This document shows, in pieces, positions 1-9,376 of a stretch of 64,000 nucleotides of DNA. Under the pieces are notes generated by a model. It did not search any database and was not told where the DNA came from. It saw nothing but the letters and a program-made list of their open reading frames with translations. This stretch comes from Janthinobacterium sp. (GTDB lineage Bacteria; Pseudomonadota; Gammaproteobacteria; Burkholderiales; Burkholderiaceae_D). The position numbers and the translations under genes were made by a program. The stretch covers positions 1 through 64,000 of the forward strand of contig PKWL01000119.1 of NCBI GenBank assembly GCA_003133225.1, written 5' to 3'. Numbering within the stretch: position 1 is the first letter of the stretch; every line of letters starts with the position of its first letter.

Positions 1-16
1 TGACTCCGACAGACTC

Positions 17-1012
17 CTAGCGCAAACTGGGCATGACTCCATGCAACACGGACTTCACGGCGCCGGCGCCGATGGCCGCGCCAAATTTTTTCAAGACCCG
101 TTCCGGCAAGCCTTCATGCTGAGTGTAGTCGACGATATCGTCCGCCTTGACGACGTCGCGCGCCACGCTATCGACGCTGCCAAAGCCGTCCGCCAGGCCC
201 ATGTCGACGGCCTTGGCACCGCTCCAGAACAAGCCGGAAAAGGTGTCCGGGGTCTCTTTCAGGCGCTTGCCGCGGCCCGTTCGCACGACGTGAATGAATT
301 GTTCGTGAATTTCGTTAAGCATGGCTTGGGCGTAGGCCCGATGCTTGTCGGTGAGGGGGCTAAACGGGTCCATGAAGCCTTTATTCTCGCCGGCCGTCAG
401 CAAGCGGCGCTCGACGCCGGCTTTTTGCATGATGCCGGTAAAGCCGAATCCATCCATCAACACCCCAATCGAGCCGATGATACTGGCCTTATTGACGAAG
501 ATCTTGTCGGCCGAGGCCGCAATGTAATATCCGCCCGAGGCGCACATTTCGTCGACCACGACGTACAGCGGTTTGGCCGGATAGCCTTTGCGCAGGCGTA
601 AAATTTCATCGACGATCATGCCCGCTTGGACGGGACTGCCACCCGGGCTATTGATATGCAAGACAACGGCGACCGAGCCGGAATCGGAAAACGCCTTGTT
701 GAGCGCCGGGATCACGGATGCGGCGGAACCGCTGCCGTCCGACTCGATGGCGCCGTCGATGTCGATCAGCGCCGTATGGCGGCCCAGCGCTTCCATGTCG
801 GCGCCGCCCAAGTTGAAATCAAAATAGGCCCACAACCCAAAGAGGACGATGAGCAAACTAAGCAACTTGAAAAAAATGCCCCACCGGCGATGGGCGCGCT
901 GCTCCTTGAGCGCGGCAAACACCAGTCGTTCTAGCACTTTTTGCTCCCAGACGGCGTTGGCGGCAACGGGAGCTGCCACCGTGCCACTGTCATTGTTCGT
1001 GTTATCGCTCAT
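17..1012 (-). CDS. sppA: S49 family signal peptide peptidase-like protease (SppA/SohB type)
   Basis: Membrane-anchored serine protease of family S49, expected to cleave leftover signal peptides or membrane proteins from the periplasmic side. It is 331 residues, the short single-domain form. One membrane segment lies at about residues 46-64 (GIFFKLLSLLIVLFGLW). The nucleophile is probably S159 in CASGGYYIA and the general base K211 in ENKGF. Their 52-residue spacing matches the Ser/Lys dyad of the single-domain Bacillus SppA. I chose the ATG at 1012 (MSDNTNND) because upstream sequence in frame is Arg-rich, does not look like protein and overlaps the Rieske gene. The gene is last in a minus-strand run behind rluC, a phosphatase and the Rieske protein. 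The precise substrate is unknown. Confidence 0.9.
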   Translation of the reverse strand: MSDNTNNDSGTVAAPVAANAVWEQKVLERLVFAALKEQRAHRRWGIFFKLLSLLIVLFGLWAYFDFNLGGADMEALGRHTALIDIDGAIESDGSGSAASVIPALNKAFSDSGSVAVVLHINSPGGSPVQAGMIVDEILRLRKGYPAKPLYVVVDEMCASGGYYIAASADKIFVNKASIIGSIGVLMDGFGFTGIMQKAGVERRLLTAGENKGFMDPFSPLTDKHRAYAQAMLNEIHEQFIHVVRTGRGKRLKETPDTFSGLFWSGAKAVDMGLADGFGSVDSVARDVVKADDIVDYTQHEGLPERVLKKFGAAIGAGAVKSVLHGVMPSLR

Positions 1013-1062
1013 ATCTCGCTTCTGTTCTCGCTTTTGTTTAACTTGCAATGTGGCGCACGCCT

Positions 1063-1443
1063 TCAAGGGCGTGCGGGCCTGACATACCCGTCGGGTTGCC
1101 AATAAATTTTCCGCTCGATTTCCAAGGCCGCGATCGGGCGCAGATGACCGCCGCGGCAGGGGCCGCCGGCGCAGTTGCCACTCTCGGGCATATAGATTGC
1201 CCCGTGCATCGAACACATAAGGTAGAGTCCGCTCGACTCAAAAAATTCGCCCTCGGCCCAATCGAGCTCGATTGGCATATGAGCGCAGCGGTTCAGATAA
1301 GCGTAGACCTTGCCGTGGTAGCGCACGACAAAGGCCGTGGCGTCCTCGGCGCCGGCGACGACGGGGAAGCGCACGCCGCTACCCCCTTCGCGCAGCGCGT
1401 CCGAAGAACAAATGAGGATCTCGCCGCCGCTCGCGCCACTCAT
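1063..1443 (-). CDS. Rieske [2Fe-2S] domain protein
   Basis: Small soluble Rieske-type iron-sulfur protein of 126 residues. The cluster ligands are visible as C53-x-H55 (CAHMP) and C77-x2-H80 (CSMH), 21 residues apart, the usual two-histidine two-cysteine arrangement. It resembles the stand-alone Rieske ferredoxin-like proteins found in Burkholderiales rather than the membrane Rieske subunit of complex III, as there is no transmembrane anchor. The ATG at 1443 shares one base with the stop of the upstream phosphatase gene (TGATG), so the two are probably translationally coupled. A TTG one codon earlier is less likely. The partner enzyme is not evident from the context. Confidence 0.85.
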   Translation of the reverse strand: MSGASGGEILICSSDALREGGSGVRFPVVAGAEDATAFVVRYHGKVYAYLNRCAHMPIELDWAEGEFFESSGLYLMCSMHGAIYMPESGNCAGGPCRGGHLRPIAALEIERKIYWQPDGYVRPARP

Positions 1444-2102
1444 CAAGCGTTCTCATCGAGCCATTGGTGCAGTGCGGCCACCGTCGCTGCCGAATACAGG
1501 GGCGTGCAGGCGTCCAGTTGTTCGGCCCCATGGGCGCCGTATAAGACGGCAATGGCGGCCGCGCCCGCATTCTTAGCCATTTGCAAGTCGTGGCTTGTGT
1601 CGCCCACCATGACAGTGCGTTTCATGACTTGCCCCAGTTCGCGCGTCAATTCTTGCAGCATGGCCGGATGCGGCTTGGAAAACGTTTCATCGGCGCAGCG
1701 CGTAGCGTGAAACAGCGACAACAGTTTGACGGAATTTAATGCGCGGTTCAAGCCGACCCGGCTCTTGCCGGTGGCCACCGCCAGGAAATAACCTTGCTGT
1801 GACAAGTCGAGCAGCATGGCGCGCACGCCATCAAATAGCACCAGCTCGTGGTCCTTGGCTAGGTAGTGATAGCGGTAGCGCTCGACCATGCGCGGGTAAT
1901 ACTGGGCATCGATGCCCGGCATGACCGCTTGCATCGCCTCGTACAAGGCGAGCCCGATCACGTCGGCGGCCACATTATCCTTGGGAATGGGTAGACCGAG
2001 ATCCTTGGCCGCTGCCTGGATGCACTTCACGATGGTCGAAGTGCTGTCCATCAAGGTGCCATCCCAATCGAAGACGATCAAATCAAATTGCTTTCTTGCC
2101 AT
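1443..2102 (-). CDS. HAD-superfamily phosphatase (phosphoglycolate phosphatase-like)
   Basis: Haloacid-dehalogenase hydrolase of 219 residues that probably dephosphorylates a small phosphometabolite such as 2-phosphoglycolate. Motif I is VFDWDGTL with nucleophile D12 and acid D14. Motif II is the TGKSR segment, and motif III/IV is the MVGDTSHDLQMA stretch that binds magnesium. The cap between motifs I and II is alpha-helical, as in Gph and the pyrophosphatase PpaX. The gene lies between rluC and the Rieske gene, which starts on its stop codon. Substrate specificity cannot be read from sequence, so Gph is a family-level call only. Confidence 0.85.
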   Translation of the reverse strand: MARKQFDLIVFDWDGTLMDSTSTIVKCIQAAAKDLGLPIPKDNVAADVIGLALYEAMQAVMPGIDAQYYPRMVERYRYHYLAKDHELVLFDGVRAMLLDLSQQGYFLAVATGKSRVGLNRALNSVKLLSLFHATRCADETFSKPHPAMLQELTRELGQVMKRTVMVGDTSHDLQMAKNAGAAAIAVLYGAHGAEQLDACTPLYSAATVAALHQWLDENA

Positions 2103-2194
2103 GTTTGCAGACGGCTGTTGCTGCCGCTTCCTTATGCGTTTTCACGATGCACTCCTCTTCTGCAGGGCTCTTGGCCCTCCAGCGCAGGTCCGCT

Positions 2195-3187
2195 TTAGCG
2201 CGTTGCAATCGTCAACGGCTGGCCCAAGCTTACCAAGAAACGCTCGCACTCGGCGGCCAAGGACGCGTTTAATGTCATGCTCTTGCCTGTTTCCGGATGG
2301 GCGAACGTGATTTGATGGGCGTGCAGGAACATCCGTTTCAAGGCGCCGCGCGTATTGTCAGCCTTCAGCAGCGCTCGGTTCAGGGCAAAGTCGCCATATT
2401 TGTCGTCGCCCGCGATGGCAAAGCCGGACGCCGACAAATGCACGCGGATCTGGTGGGTGCGACCGGTTTTCAGCTCCGCTTCCAACAAGGCGAATTGATC
2501 AAATTTGCGCAATAGAGTAAACACCGTGTGCGACGCCAAGCCGTCGGCCTGCACGGCCACGCGGCGCTCGCCCTCGGCCGTCGTGTATTTCTGCAATGCC
2601 AATTTAATGTGCTGACGCGCATTTTTCCAGTCGCCGTGCACGAGCACCAGATAGCGCTTGTCAGTTTGGCCGTCGCGCATCTGGGCGTGCAGGTGGGTCA
2701 AGGCCGAGCGCTTCTTGGCCAACATCAGTAAGCCCGACGTGTCGCGGTCGAGGCGGTGCACCAGTTCTAAGGACTTAGCGTCCGGGCGCGACGCCCGCAA
2801 TTGCTCGATGACGCCATACGACACGCCCGAGCCGCCATGCACGGCCACGCCGGCCGGCTTGTCGATCACCAGCAACTGCGCATCTTCAAAAATGATCTTG
2901 AATTCGGCCGCCGGCGCGGCCGCAGCCGTCCTTTCCGCCATTCGGACGGGGGGGATGCGCACCACGTCGCCTTCGTGCAAGCGGTACAATTGATCGATGC
3001 GGCCCTTGTTCACGCGTACTTCGCCGGAACGTAAAACGCGGTAAATATGACTTTTCGGCACGCCCTTGCATACTCTGAGTAAGTAATTATCAATGCGCTG
3101 GCCGGCCTCTTCGTCCGTAATCTTCACGAACTGGGCCTGCGGCGCAAGCTGTGTTGAGGGAGGAACAACATCGTTTTGCATCTTCAT
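2195..3187 (-). CDS. rluC: 23S rRNA pseudouridine synthase, RluC-type
   Basis: Converts uridines in 23S rRNA (positions 955, 2504 and 2580 in E. coli) to pseudouridine. The protein has 330 residues: an N-terminal S4 RNA-binding domain (about 28-80), then the RluA-family catalytic domain. The catalytic aspartate is D147 in HRLDRDTSG, and a typical GRTHQIRVH motif follows. I chose the ATG at 3187 (MKMQNDVV), preceded by AGGAAG and GGG-rich sequence. A second ATG at 3181 is possible, and the longer frame up to 3286 has no family support. It is divergent from rne across a 660-bp spacer, a pairing common in proteobacteria. Confidence 0.93.
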   Translation of the reverse strand: MKMQNDVVPPSTQLAPQAQFVKITDEEAGQRIDNYLLRVCKGVPKSHIYRVLRSGEVRVNKGRIDQLYRLHEGDVVRIPPVRMAERTAAAAPAAEFKIIFEDAQLLVIDKPAGVAVHGGSGVSYGVIEQLRASRPDAKSLELVHRLDRDTSGLLMLAKKRSALTHLHAQMRDGQTDKRYLVLVHGDWKNARQHIKLALQKYTTAEGERRVAVQADGLASHTVFTLLRKFDQFALLEAELKTGRTHQIRVHLSASGFAIAGDDKYGDFALNRALLKADNTRGALKRMFLHAHQITFAHPETGKSMTLNASLAAECERFLVSLGQPLTIATR

Positions 3188-3850
3188 TTGCCCTGTCTTC
3201 CTAGAAATCTCTCTAAGTCCTTCATTTTGAATATATAATTGTTTTGCCGCAGTTCGGAAAAGCGGCTGGTGTAACAATAAAAGCATATTTTACACAGGGG
3301 CGTCTCCACTGGCCTCGCCAAATTGCAAATTCGGTGGAAAAAATGTATACGCACCACCCTGCGCCGATCAAGGTTGCACCGTTGTTGTAATCGGATGAGG
3401 CGGCAGGGTGCTGGATTAGATTGGATGGCTCGAAAAGGATAAGGTCCGGTTAGCACTGTGCTGGCCGGTTAATGAAGTTGATAACGCTTGCCGTTTTCGC
3501 CAAACCGCAGGTAGTAAAGCCTAATTATTGCGGGCTCACGATATAAGGCTGAGGTCAAGCCCCGCCGAGTCAACAATCTCGGCATCGCCCAATAAAGACG
3601 CCTGGCTACAGTTTGGCTCACCGATTTGCGCACCGCCTGCATTCTCTGCCTCCGATCACCTCGGGCGGCATCAGATGAGTTGCTGGCGATGTTTGCACTC
3701 GGCATGTCGATCGACTTCAGCCCTGTTGCGGCCGCAGCTGCGCTGCGCCGCACACCGCCATTCAATCAAATACTCGCGTATGTCCCTGTATTATCGCCGT
3801 TCCTACGGGAACGGCACTGAGATGGCCTTAGGGTCGCGGAGTTTATAAAA
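3188..3850. promoter_or_regulatory. Divergent rluC/rne intergenic region, likely containing the long rne leader
   Basis: No ORF here resembles a protein. The 663-bp gap must hold the promoters for rluC (minus) and rne (plus). In E. coli, rne mRNA has a leader of about 360 nt that binds RNase E and lets the enzyme control its own message, and the size of this gap would allow a similar leader. An AT-rich stretch at about 3222-3245 is the best place for the rluC promoter. I did not find clear -35/-10 boxes for rne, and the leader structure is an inference. Confidence 0.4.
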
Positions 3851-6775
3851 ATGAAACGCATGTTGTTTAATGCTACGCAGCAAGAAGAGCTACGCGTAGC
3901 CATCGTCGACGGCCAGAAACTGATCGACATCGATATCGAAACGGTTGGGCGCGAACAGCGCAAATCGAACATCTACAAGGGCGTGATCACCCGCATCGAG
4001 CCGTCGCTGGAAGCGTGTTTTGTCAGCTATGGTGAAGATCGCCACGGCTTCCTGCCGTTTAAGGAAGTCGCGCGCACTTATTTTCGCGAAGGCGTCGACG
4101 TGCGCACGGCCTCGGTCAAAGAGGCGCTGCGCGAAGGCCAGGAAATCATGGTCCAAGTCGAAAAGGAAGAACGGGGCAACAAGGGCGCCGCCTTGACCTC
4201 CTTCGTCTCGCTGGCCGGACGTTACTTAGTATTAATGCCAAACAACCCGCGTGGCGGCGGCGTGTCGCGCCGGGTGGAAGGGGAAGAGCGCCAGGAATTG
4301 CGGGAAACGATGGACAAACTCGATTTGCCAGCCGGCATGTCCGTGATCGCCCGTACCGCCGGCATCGGGCGCAACGTCGATGAATTGCAATGGGACTTAA
4401 ATTACCTAATGCAACTATGGCGCGCCATCGAAGGAGCCAGCAAGTCGGCCTCCGGTGCCTTCCTGATCTACCAGGAATCATCGCTCGTGATTCGCGCCAT
4501 CCGTGACTACTTCCAGCCCGATATCGGCGAGATCTTGATCGACACCGACGAGATATTTGAACAGGCACACCAGTTCATGAGTCATGTGATGCCCGACATG
4601 GTGCACCGCGTGAAGCGCTACAGCGACGACGTGCCCCTGTTCTCGCGTTTTCAAATTGAACATCAGATCGAAACGGCTTACTCGCGCACCGTGCCTTTGC
4701 CGTCCGGCGGCGCGATCGTGATCGACCATACGGAAGCTTTGGTCTCGGTCGACGTCAACTCGGCGCGCGCTACCCGCGGCGCCGATATCGAAGCGACCGC
4801 CTTCAACACCAATTGTGAAGCGGCCGAAGAAGTGGCGCGCCAGTTGCGTTTGCGCGACTTGGGCGGCTTGATCGTCATCGATTTCATCGACATGGAAGTG
4901 GCAAAGAATCAGCGCGAAGTCGAAACCCGCCTGAAAGACGCGCTGCATTTTGACCGCGCGCGGGTCCAGATGGGCAAGATTTCCCGCTTCGGCCTGATGG
5001 AATTGTCGCGTCAGCGCCTGCGTCCTTCCCTGTCCGAAGGCAGCCACGTCACCTGCCCGCGCTGCTCCGGCACCGGCCACATCCGCGACACCGAATCGTC
5101 CGCCCTGCAAGTTTTGCGCATCATCCAGGAAGAGGCGATGAAGGAAAATTCGGCCACCATTCACGTCCAGGTGCCGGTCGATGTGGGTGCTTTCCTGCTC
5201 AACGAAAAGCGCGGCGAGGTGCTCAAGATCGAGAACCGGCACCGCATCGCCGTGATCCTGATCCCGAACAAGCACTTGGAAACGCCGCACTACAAGCTCG
5301 AACGCATCAAGCACGACGATCCGCGTCTGGAAGAAATCCAGGCCAGCTACAACCTGGCCGAAAGCGCCGACACCGACATGGCGTACAGCAAGCGCCAAAA
5401 AGAGGAAATCAAGCCGCGCCAGGAAGCGATGGTCAAGACCATTACGCCGGCCCAGCCGGCACCGATCGTCGAGCGCAAGCCCGCCGTCAAGCCCGTGGTG
5501 ACGGCAACGCCGACGCCGCCCAGCTTCATCGACAAGATCATCAACTTCTTCCGGCCGAAAACAGAAGCAACGGTGGTGGCACCGGTACCGGTGCTCACCG
5601 CCAAGACGACAGCTGTCGCCGAACGTAACGGGCGCGGGCCGCGCGGTCGCAGCCGTAGCGGCAAGCCAGGCGGGCGTGAGCGCGAAGAGCGCGAACCAGG
5701 CGCGGCCCGCCCCGCGCCCCAGGAAGAATCCGCCAAAGCCGTCGAAGGCTTCGACAAGGGAGCCCGTCCAGCACGTGCGCCGCGGGCGCCGCGCGAAGGG
5801 CGCGAAGTGCGCGAAATGCGCGACACGACGGAGGCGGCGCCACGGGAACGGGCCGAGCGCACGCCACGTCCACCGCGCGAGGCGCGCGCCGACAGGATGC
5901 CGGCGGAAGCCAAGCCTGACGTGGATGTCGCGCTCGTCGTTGCCGAAGTGGCGCTGACGCCGCCGCCGGCAGCGGTGATTGATCAGGCGGTGACACCGGC
6001 CGGCTTGCCCAAAGGGGAGCCTACCCAGGGTCCGGACGGCGAAGATGAGGCGGAAGGCGACGAACCGCGCCGCCGCCGCCGCCGCGGCGGCCGTAACCGC
6101 AATCGTCGCGAGCGCGAACCGGGCGAGGAACTTGAATCGGCAGCAAGCGATGGCGACGCGCGAGCAGCGGCGCCGCAGGTCAGCTTGCCCCTGACGTCGG
6201 CCCCTGAAGAGCAGGCCGAAGCGCCGCCAACGGCAGGTCCGGCTGCGCCCGCTGCTGAAATGCCGGCGGCCCCCACGGCCGCGGTTGCGGCACCCGTGGC
6301 GGCACAGCCTGTGGTGGCGCTGGCCGAAACGGCAGCGCCGGTCACTGAGCCGCATGCGCTACCCGATGAAGCGCTGGTCGCGGCAGTTGCGGCCCCGACA
6401 GTTGCAGCACCGACAGTTGCGGCCCCGACAGTTGCGGCCCCGACAGTTGCGGCCCCGGCAGTTGCAGAGCCGGCAGTGGCAGAGCCGACAGTGGCGGAGC
6501 CGGCAGCGGTGGCACCGGCGCCCGTGCCGGTCGCTGCAGCGCCAGTACCCGTGGCGCCGCCTCTGGTCCCGGCGCCCGTGGCCGCAGCGCCCGACTTGGA
6601 AGCAGTGCTAGGTTCGGCCGGCCTGACCTTGGCCGCCACCGATCCGGAAAAGCTGAAGGCAGCACGGGAAGCGGCAGCCAAGGCGGTCGCCCCGGCGCGC
6701 GTCCCACGCGAGCGCAAGCCTCTGCCCCCGCAAACGGACGAACCCTTGATCCAGGTCGACACGCACCGCCAGTAA
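3851..6775 (+). CDS. rne: Ribonuclease E
   Basis: Essential single-strand endoribonuclease that starts mRNA decay, matures rRNA and tRNA, and scaffolds the degradosome. It has 974 residues. The catalytic half (about 1-510) begins [10 protein letters not shown] and contains an S1 domain near residues 38-120 and the DNase I-like domain with magnesium-binding D301 (VDVNS) and D344 (VIDFID). The zinc link is C402-P-R-C405, close to C404/C407 of E. coli. The C-terminal half is disordered. It has Arg-rich RNA-binding blocks ([17 protein letters not shown] near 745), a short FIDKIINFF amphipathic helix near 560 that may be a membrane or partner contact, and an Ala/Pro/Val repeat array near 845-885. 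The high-repeat tail is typical of the family but its exact sequence is strain-variable. Confidence 0.97.
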   Translation: MKRMLFNATQQEELRVAIVDGQKLIDIDIETVGREQRKSNIYKGVITRIEPSLEACFVSYGEDRHGFLPFKEVARTYFREGVDVRTASVKEALREGQEIMVQVEKEERGNKGAALTSFVSLAGRYLVLMPNNPRGGGVSRRVEGEERQELRETMDKLDLPAGMSVIARTAGIGRNVDELQWDLNYLMQLWRAIEGASKSASGAFLIYQESSLVIRAIRDYFQPDIGEILIDTDEIFEQAHQFMSHVMPDMVHRVKRYSDDVPLFSRFQIEHQIETAYSRTVPLPSGGAIVIDHTEALVSVDVNSARATRGADIEATAFNTNCEAAEEVARQLRLRDLGGLIVIDFIDMEVAKNQREVETRLKDALHFDRARVQMGKISRFGLMELSRQRLRPSLSEGSHVTCPRCSGTGHIRDTESSALQVLRIIQEEAMKENSATIHVQVPVDVGAFLLNEKRGEVLKIENRHRIAVILIPNKHLETPHYKLERIKHDDPRLEEIQASYNLAESADTDMAYSKRQKEEIKPRQEAMVKTITPAQPAPIVERKPAVKPVVTATPTPPSFIDKIINFFRPKTEATVVAPVPVLTAKTTAVAERNGRGPRGRSRSGKPGGREREEREPGAARPAPQEESAKAVEGFDKGARPARAPRAPREGREVREMRDTTEAAPRERAERTPRPPREARADRMPAEAKPDVDVALVVAEVALTPPPAAVIDQAVTPAGLPKGEPTQGPDGEDEAEGDEPRRRRRRGGRNRNRREREPGEELESAASDGDARAAAPQVSLPLTSAPEEQAEAPPTAGPAAPAAEMPAAPTAAVAAPVAAQPVVALAETAAPVTEPHALPDEALVAAVAAPTVAAPTVAAPTVAAPTVAAPAVAEPAVAEPTVAEPAAVAPAPVPVAAAPVPVAPPLVPAPVAAAPDLEAVLGSAGLTLAATDPEKLKAAREAAAKAVAPARVPRERKPLPPQTDEPLIQVDTHRQ
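6383..6510 (+). repeat. 15-bp in-frame tandem repeat in the rne tail (T/A-V-A-A/E-P units)
   Basis: About eight copies of a 15-bp unit close to CCGACAGTTGCGGCC, encoding TVAAP then [10 protein letters not shown] pentapeptides. Copies in the first half are nearly identical and later ones drift (GTTGCAGAGCCGG, GTGGCAGAGCCGA). Because the unit is a multiple of three, changes in copy number keep the reading frame, so the array may vary in length between strains. Confidence 0.85.
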
Positions 6776-6809
6776 GGTGATGGTGGGCTCGGTCCCATGA
6801 TAACGTCGA

Positions 6810-6838
6810 GAAAGGGGAAGCCGCGTGCTTCCTCTTTC
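6810..6838 (+). terminator. Putative intrinsic terminator of rne
   Basis: Inverted repeat of 12 bp (GAAAGGGGAAGC / GCTTCCTCTTTC) with one G-U pair and a CGCGT loop, 34 bp after the rne stop. The tail after the stem is TT-C rich rather than a full U-tract, so termination may be partial. Confidence 0.5.
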
Positions 6839-6864
6839 TTCATCCACGCCGCGAGCACAAAATC

Positions 6865-8199
6865 ATGGCCACCGATATCGAACGTCCCTTGCCCGTCCGC
6901 CTGAACACGGCTTTTTGGTACTGGCTCAAGCTCGGCTTCATCAGTTTTGGCGGCCCGGCCGGCCAGATTGCGCTGATGCATACGGAGCTCGTCGAACGGC
7001 GGCGCTGGATTTCCGAGCGCCGCTTTTTGCATGCGCTCAATTTCTGCATGGTGTTGCCCGGGCCCGAGGCAACCCAGCTGGCCGTGTACATCGGCTGGCT
7101 GATGCATAAAACCCGCGGCGGCATCATGGCCGGCGTCTTGTTCGTGCTTCCCTCGCTGCTGATCCTGATCGTCTTGTCGTGGATTTATCTGGCCTTCGGC
7201 CAGCTACCGCTGGTGGCGGGGATTTTATATGGCATCAAGCCAGCGGTGGTTGCCATCGTGCTCGCGGCCGCGTGGCGCATCGGCCTGCGCTCGCTCAAAA
7301 ATGCGTGGCTGATTGCCATTGCGGCGGCCGCATTTTTGGCCATCGCTATTTTTCATCTGCCCTTTCCGCTCATCATGCTCTCGGCCGCCGCGATCGGGGT
7401 GGTCGGCGCCAGAGTACGGCCGGACCAGTTCCACGTCGGCGGCCAACGCCCGGACGCCAACGTGACGTTCGGCCCGGCGCTGATCGACGATGCGACCCCG
7501 ACCCCGCAACATGCCCTTTTCTTCTGGAAACACCTGTGCCGGGTAACTGTGCTCGGCTGCGCTTTGGGCTTGACCATCTGGCTGCTGCTGGCCGCCAGGT
7601 TTGGCCTGGGCCATCCGCTAGTGCAAATGGGCTGGTTCTTCACCAAGGCGGCGCTCCTGACATTCGGAGGCGCCTATGCGGTGTTGCCCTACGTCTATCA
7701 GGGCGGCGTTGAACATTTTCATTGGCTAAACGCGGCGCAGATGATCGACGGCCTGGCGCTGGGCGAAACCACGCCCGGCCCCTTAATCATGATCGTCGCC
7801 TTCGTCGGCTTCGTGGGAGCCGCGGGCCATGCCTTGTTCGGCAGCCATTTGTTGCTGGCCGGCGCCGCCGGGGCATCGATCGCCACCTTTTTCACCTTTT
7901 TACCATCGTTCATCTTCATCCTGGCCGGCGGGCCGCTGGTGGAATCGATGCGCGATAACATCCAAATGATCGCGCCCCTGACCGCCGTTTCGGCCGCCGT
8001 GGTCGGCGTCATCGTCAGCCTCGCGTTGTTTTTTGGGGAACACGTGTTTTGGCTCGACACGGCGCGCCCCCATTGGGATTACACGGCCATGGCCATCTGC
8101 GTGGCGGCCTGTGGCGCGCTCTTCAAATTCAAGGCCGGCACCATCAAATTGATCTTCGCCTGTGCCGCAGCTGGCCTCGTGCTATCTTATCGATATTAG
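6865..8199 (+). CDS. chrA: Chromate efflux transporter ChrA
   Basis: Inner-membrane CHR-family transporter of 444 residues that exports chromate, or a related oxyanion, from the cytoplasm. Two homologous membrane halves are visible. Each begins with the family signature: [19 protein letters not shown] near residue 16 and [20 protein letters not shown] near 258. This is the long, duplicated form. [14 protein letters not shown] and [17 protein letters not shown] are the paired loop motifs. No sensor or regulator gene is adjacent. It is followed after 26 bp by moaA on the same strand, so it may be co-transcribed with molybdenum-cofactor genes. No good ribosome binding site precedes the ATG. Confidence 0.93.
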   Translation: MATDIERPLPVRLNTAFWYWLKLGFISFGGPAGQIALMHTELVERRRWISERRFLHALNFCMVLPGPEATQLAVYIGWLMHKTRGGIMAGVLFVLPSLLILIVLSWIYLAFGQLPLVAGILYGIKPAVVAIVLAAAWRIGLRSLKNAWLIAIAAAAFLAIAIFHLPFPLIMLSAAAIGVVGARVRPDQFHVGGQRPDANVTFGPALIDDATPTPQHALFFWKHLCRVTVLGCALGLTIWLLLAARFGLGHPLVQMGWFFTKAALLTFGGAYAVLPYVYQGGVEHFHWLNAAQMIDGLALGETTPGPLIMIVAFVGFVGAAGHALFGSHLLLAGAAGASIATFFTFLPSFIFILAGGPLVESMRDNIQMIAPLTAVSAAVVGVIVSLALFFGEHVFWLDTARPHWDYTAMAICVAACGALFKFKAGTIKLIFACAAAGLVLSYRY

Positions 8200-8225
8200 A
8201 CCTGATCGATGGCACACAACAATTC

Positions 8226-9335
8226 ATGGCTGAGACAATCATTATCCTCACTGACGGGCGCCAGCTGGCACCGGTCATTCCCCCAATCCTGGAGGCGGCC
8301 AGCGGGCGCGTGACGGACCAGCTGGCCCGTCCCTTGCACGACTTGCGCATCTCGGTCACCGACCGCTGCAATTTTCGCTGCGTGTATTGCATGCCGAAGC
8401 AGGTGTTTGGCAAAAATTACCCTTACCTGCCCCATTCTTCCCTGCTCTCGTTTGAAGAAATTACGCGCATCGCCACCTTGCTGGTCGCGCACGGGGTTGA
8501 AAAGATCCGCCTGACCGGGGGCGAACCGCTGCTACGCAAAAATGTCGAAAAACTGATCGGCATGCTAAGCGCCATCACCACGGTGCACGGCAAGCCGCTC
8601 GACTTGACGCTGACCACGAATGGCTCGCTGCTGGCGAAAAAAGCGCAGACGCTGAAAGACGCGGGCCTGCAGCGGGTGACGGTGTCGCTCGACGCGCTCG
8701 ACGAAGGCATTTTCAAGCGCATGAACGACGTCGGCTTCGCCGTCGACGATGTGTTGCAGGGCCTGCAAATGGCGCACCAGGTCGGCCTCGGCCCGATCAA
8801 GATCAACATGGTGGTCAAAGCCGGTGCCAACGACCAGGAAATCGTCCCCATGGCGCGCCACTTCAAGGACACGCCGTACATCTTGCGCTTCATCGAATAC
8901 ATGGATGTGGGGACATCGAACGGCTGGAATCTGAACGAAGTGATTCCTTCTTCTGAAATCGTGCGCCGCATTCACGAAGAAATGGCCTTGATCCCCGTCC
9001 CCCCGAACTACGCCGGCGAGACTGCGGAGCGCTGGCGTTACCGGGATGGCGGCGGCGAAATCGGCCTCATTTCCAGCGTGACCCAGGCATTTTGCCGCGA
9101 TTGCACGCGGGCAAGACTGTCGACCGAGGGCAAGCTCTACACTTGCCTGTTCGCCAGCGGCGGCCATGATTTGCGCGCCCTCTTGCGCGGCGGCCATAGC
9201 GACGCGGAAATATCCACCGTCGTGGCCCATCTGTGGCGCGAGCGCAGCGACCATTACTCGGAAACCCGCACCATCAATACCAGCGGCATCGAACGCAGCG
9301 CGAAAAAAGTGGAAATGTCCTATATCGGCGGCTAA
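8226..9335 (+). CDS. moaA: GTP 3',8-cyclase MoaA
   Basis: Radical-SAM enzyme for the first step of molybdenum cofactor synthesis, converting GTP to 3',8-cyclo-7,8-dihydro-GTP. It has 369 residues. The N-terminal [4Fe-4S] cluster motif is C48-x3-C52-x2-C55 (CNFRCVYC). A TGGEPLLR motif near residue 98 fits the SAM site. The second cluster ligands lie in [19 protein letters not shown] near 283-301. The protein has about 30 extra N-terminal residues before the radical-SAM core, as in other betaproteobacteria, and MAETIIIL at 8226 is the best start. An upstream extension in frame would lie inside chrA. The next gene starts 41 bp downstream and belongs to the same pathway. Confidence 0.95.
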   Translation: MAETIIILTDGRQLAPVIPPILEAASGRVTDQLARPLHDLRISVTDRCNFRCVYCMPKQVFGKNYPYLPHSSLLSFEEITRIATLLVAHGVEKIRLTGGEPLLRKNVEKLIGMLSAITTVHGKPLDLTLTTNGSLLAKKAQTLKDAGLQRVTVSLDALDEGIFKRMNDVGFAVDDVLQGLQMAHQVGLGPIKINMVVKAGANDQEIVPMARHFKDTPYILRFIEYMDVGTSNGWNLNEVIPSSEIVRRIHEEMALIPVPPNYAGETAERWRYRDGGGEIGLISSVTQAFCRDCTRARLSTEGKLYTCLFASGGHDLRALLRGGHSDAEISTVVAHLWRERSDHYSETRTINTSGIERSAKKVEMSYIGG

Positions 9336-9376
9336 GATGCCAGGCAGTCCTCAAATTATCGATAATTTTGCAAAAA

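Noticed and set aside
4478-6355. A 625-codon open frame antisense to rne
   Set aside because: Arg/Gly/His-rich composition with no domain; it is a mirror of the GC-rich rne frame.
8200-8225. Molybdenum-cofactor riboswitch before moaA
   Set aside because: Only 26 bp separate chrA from moaA, far too short for the aptamer.
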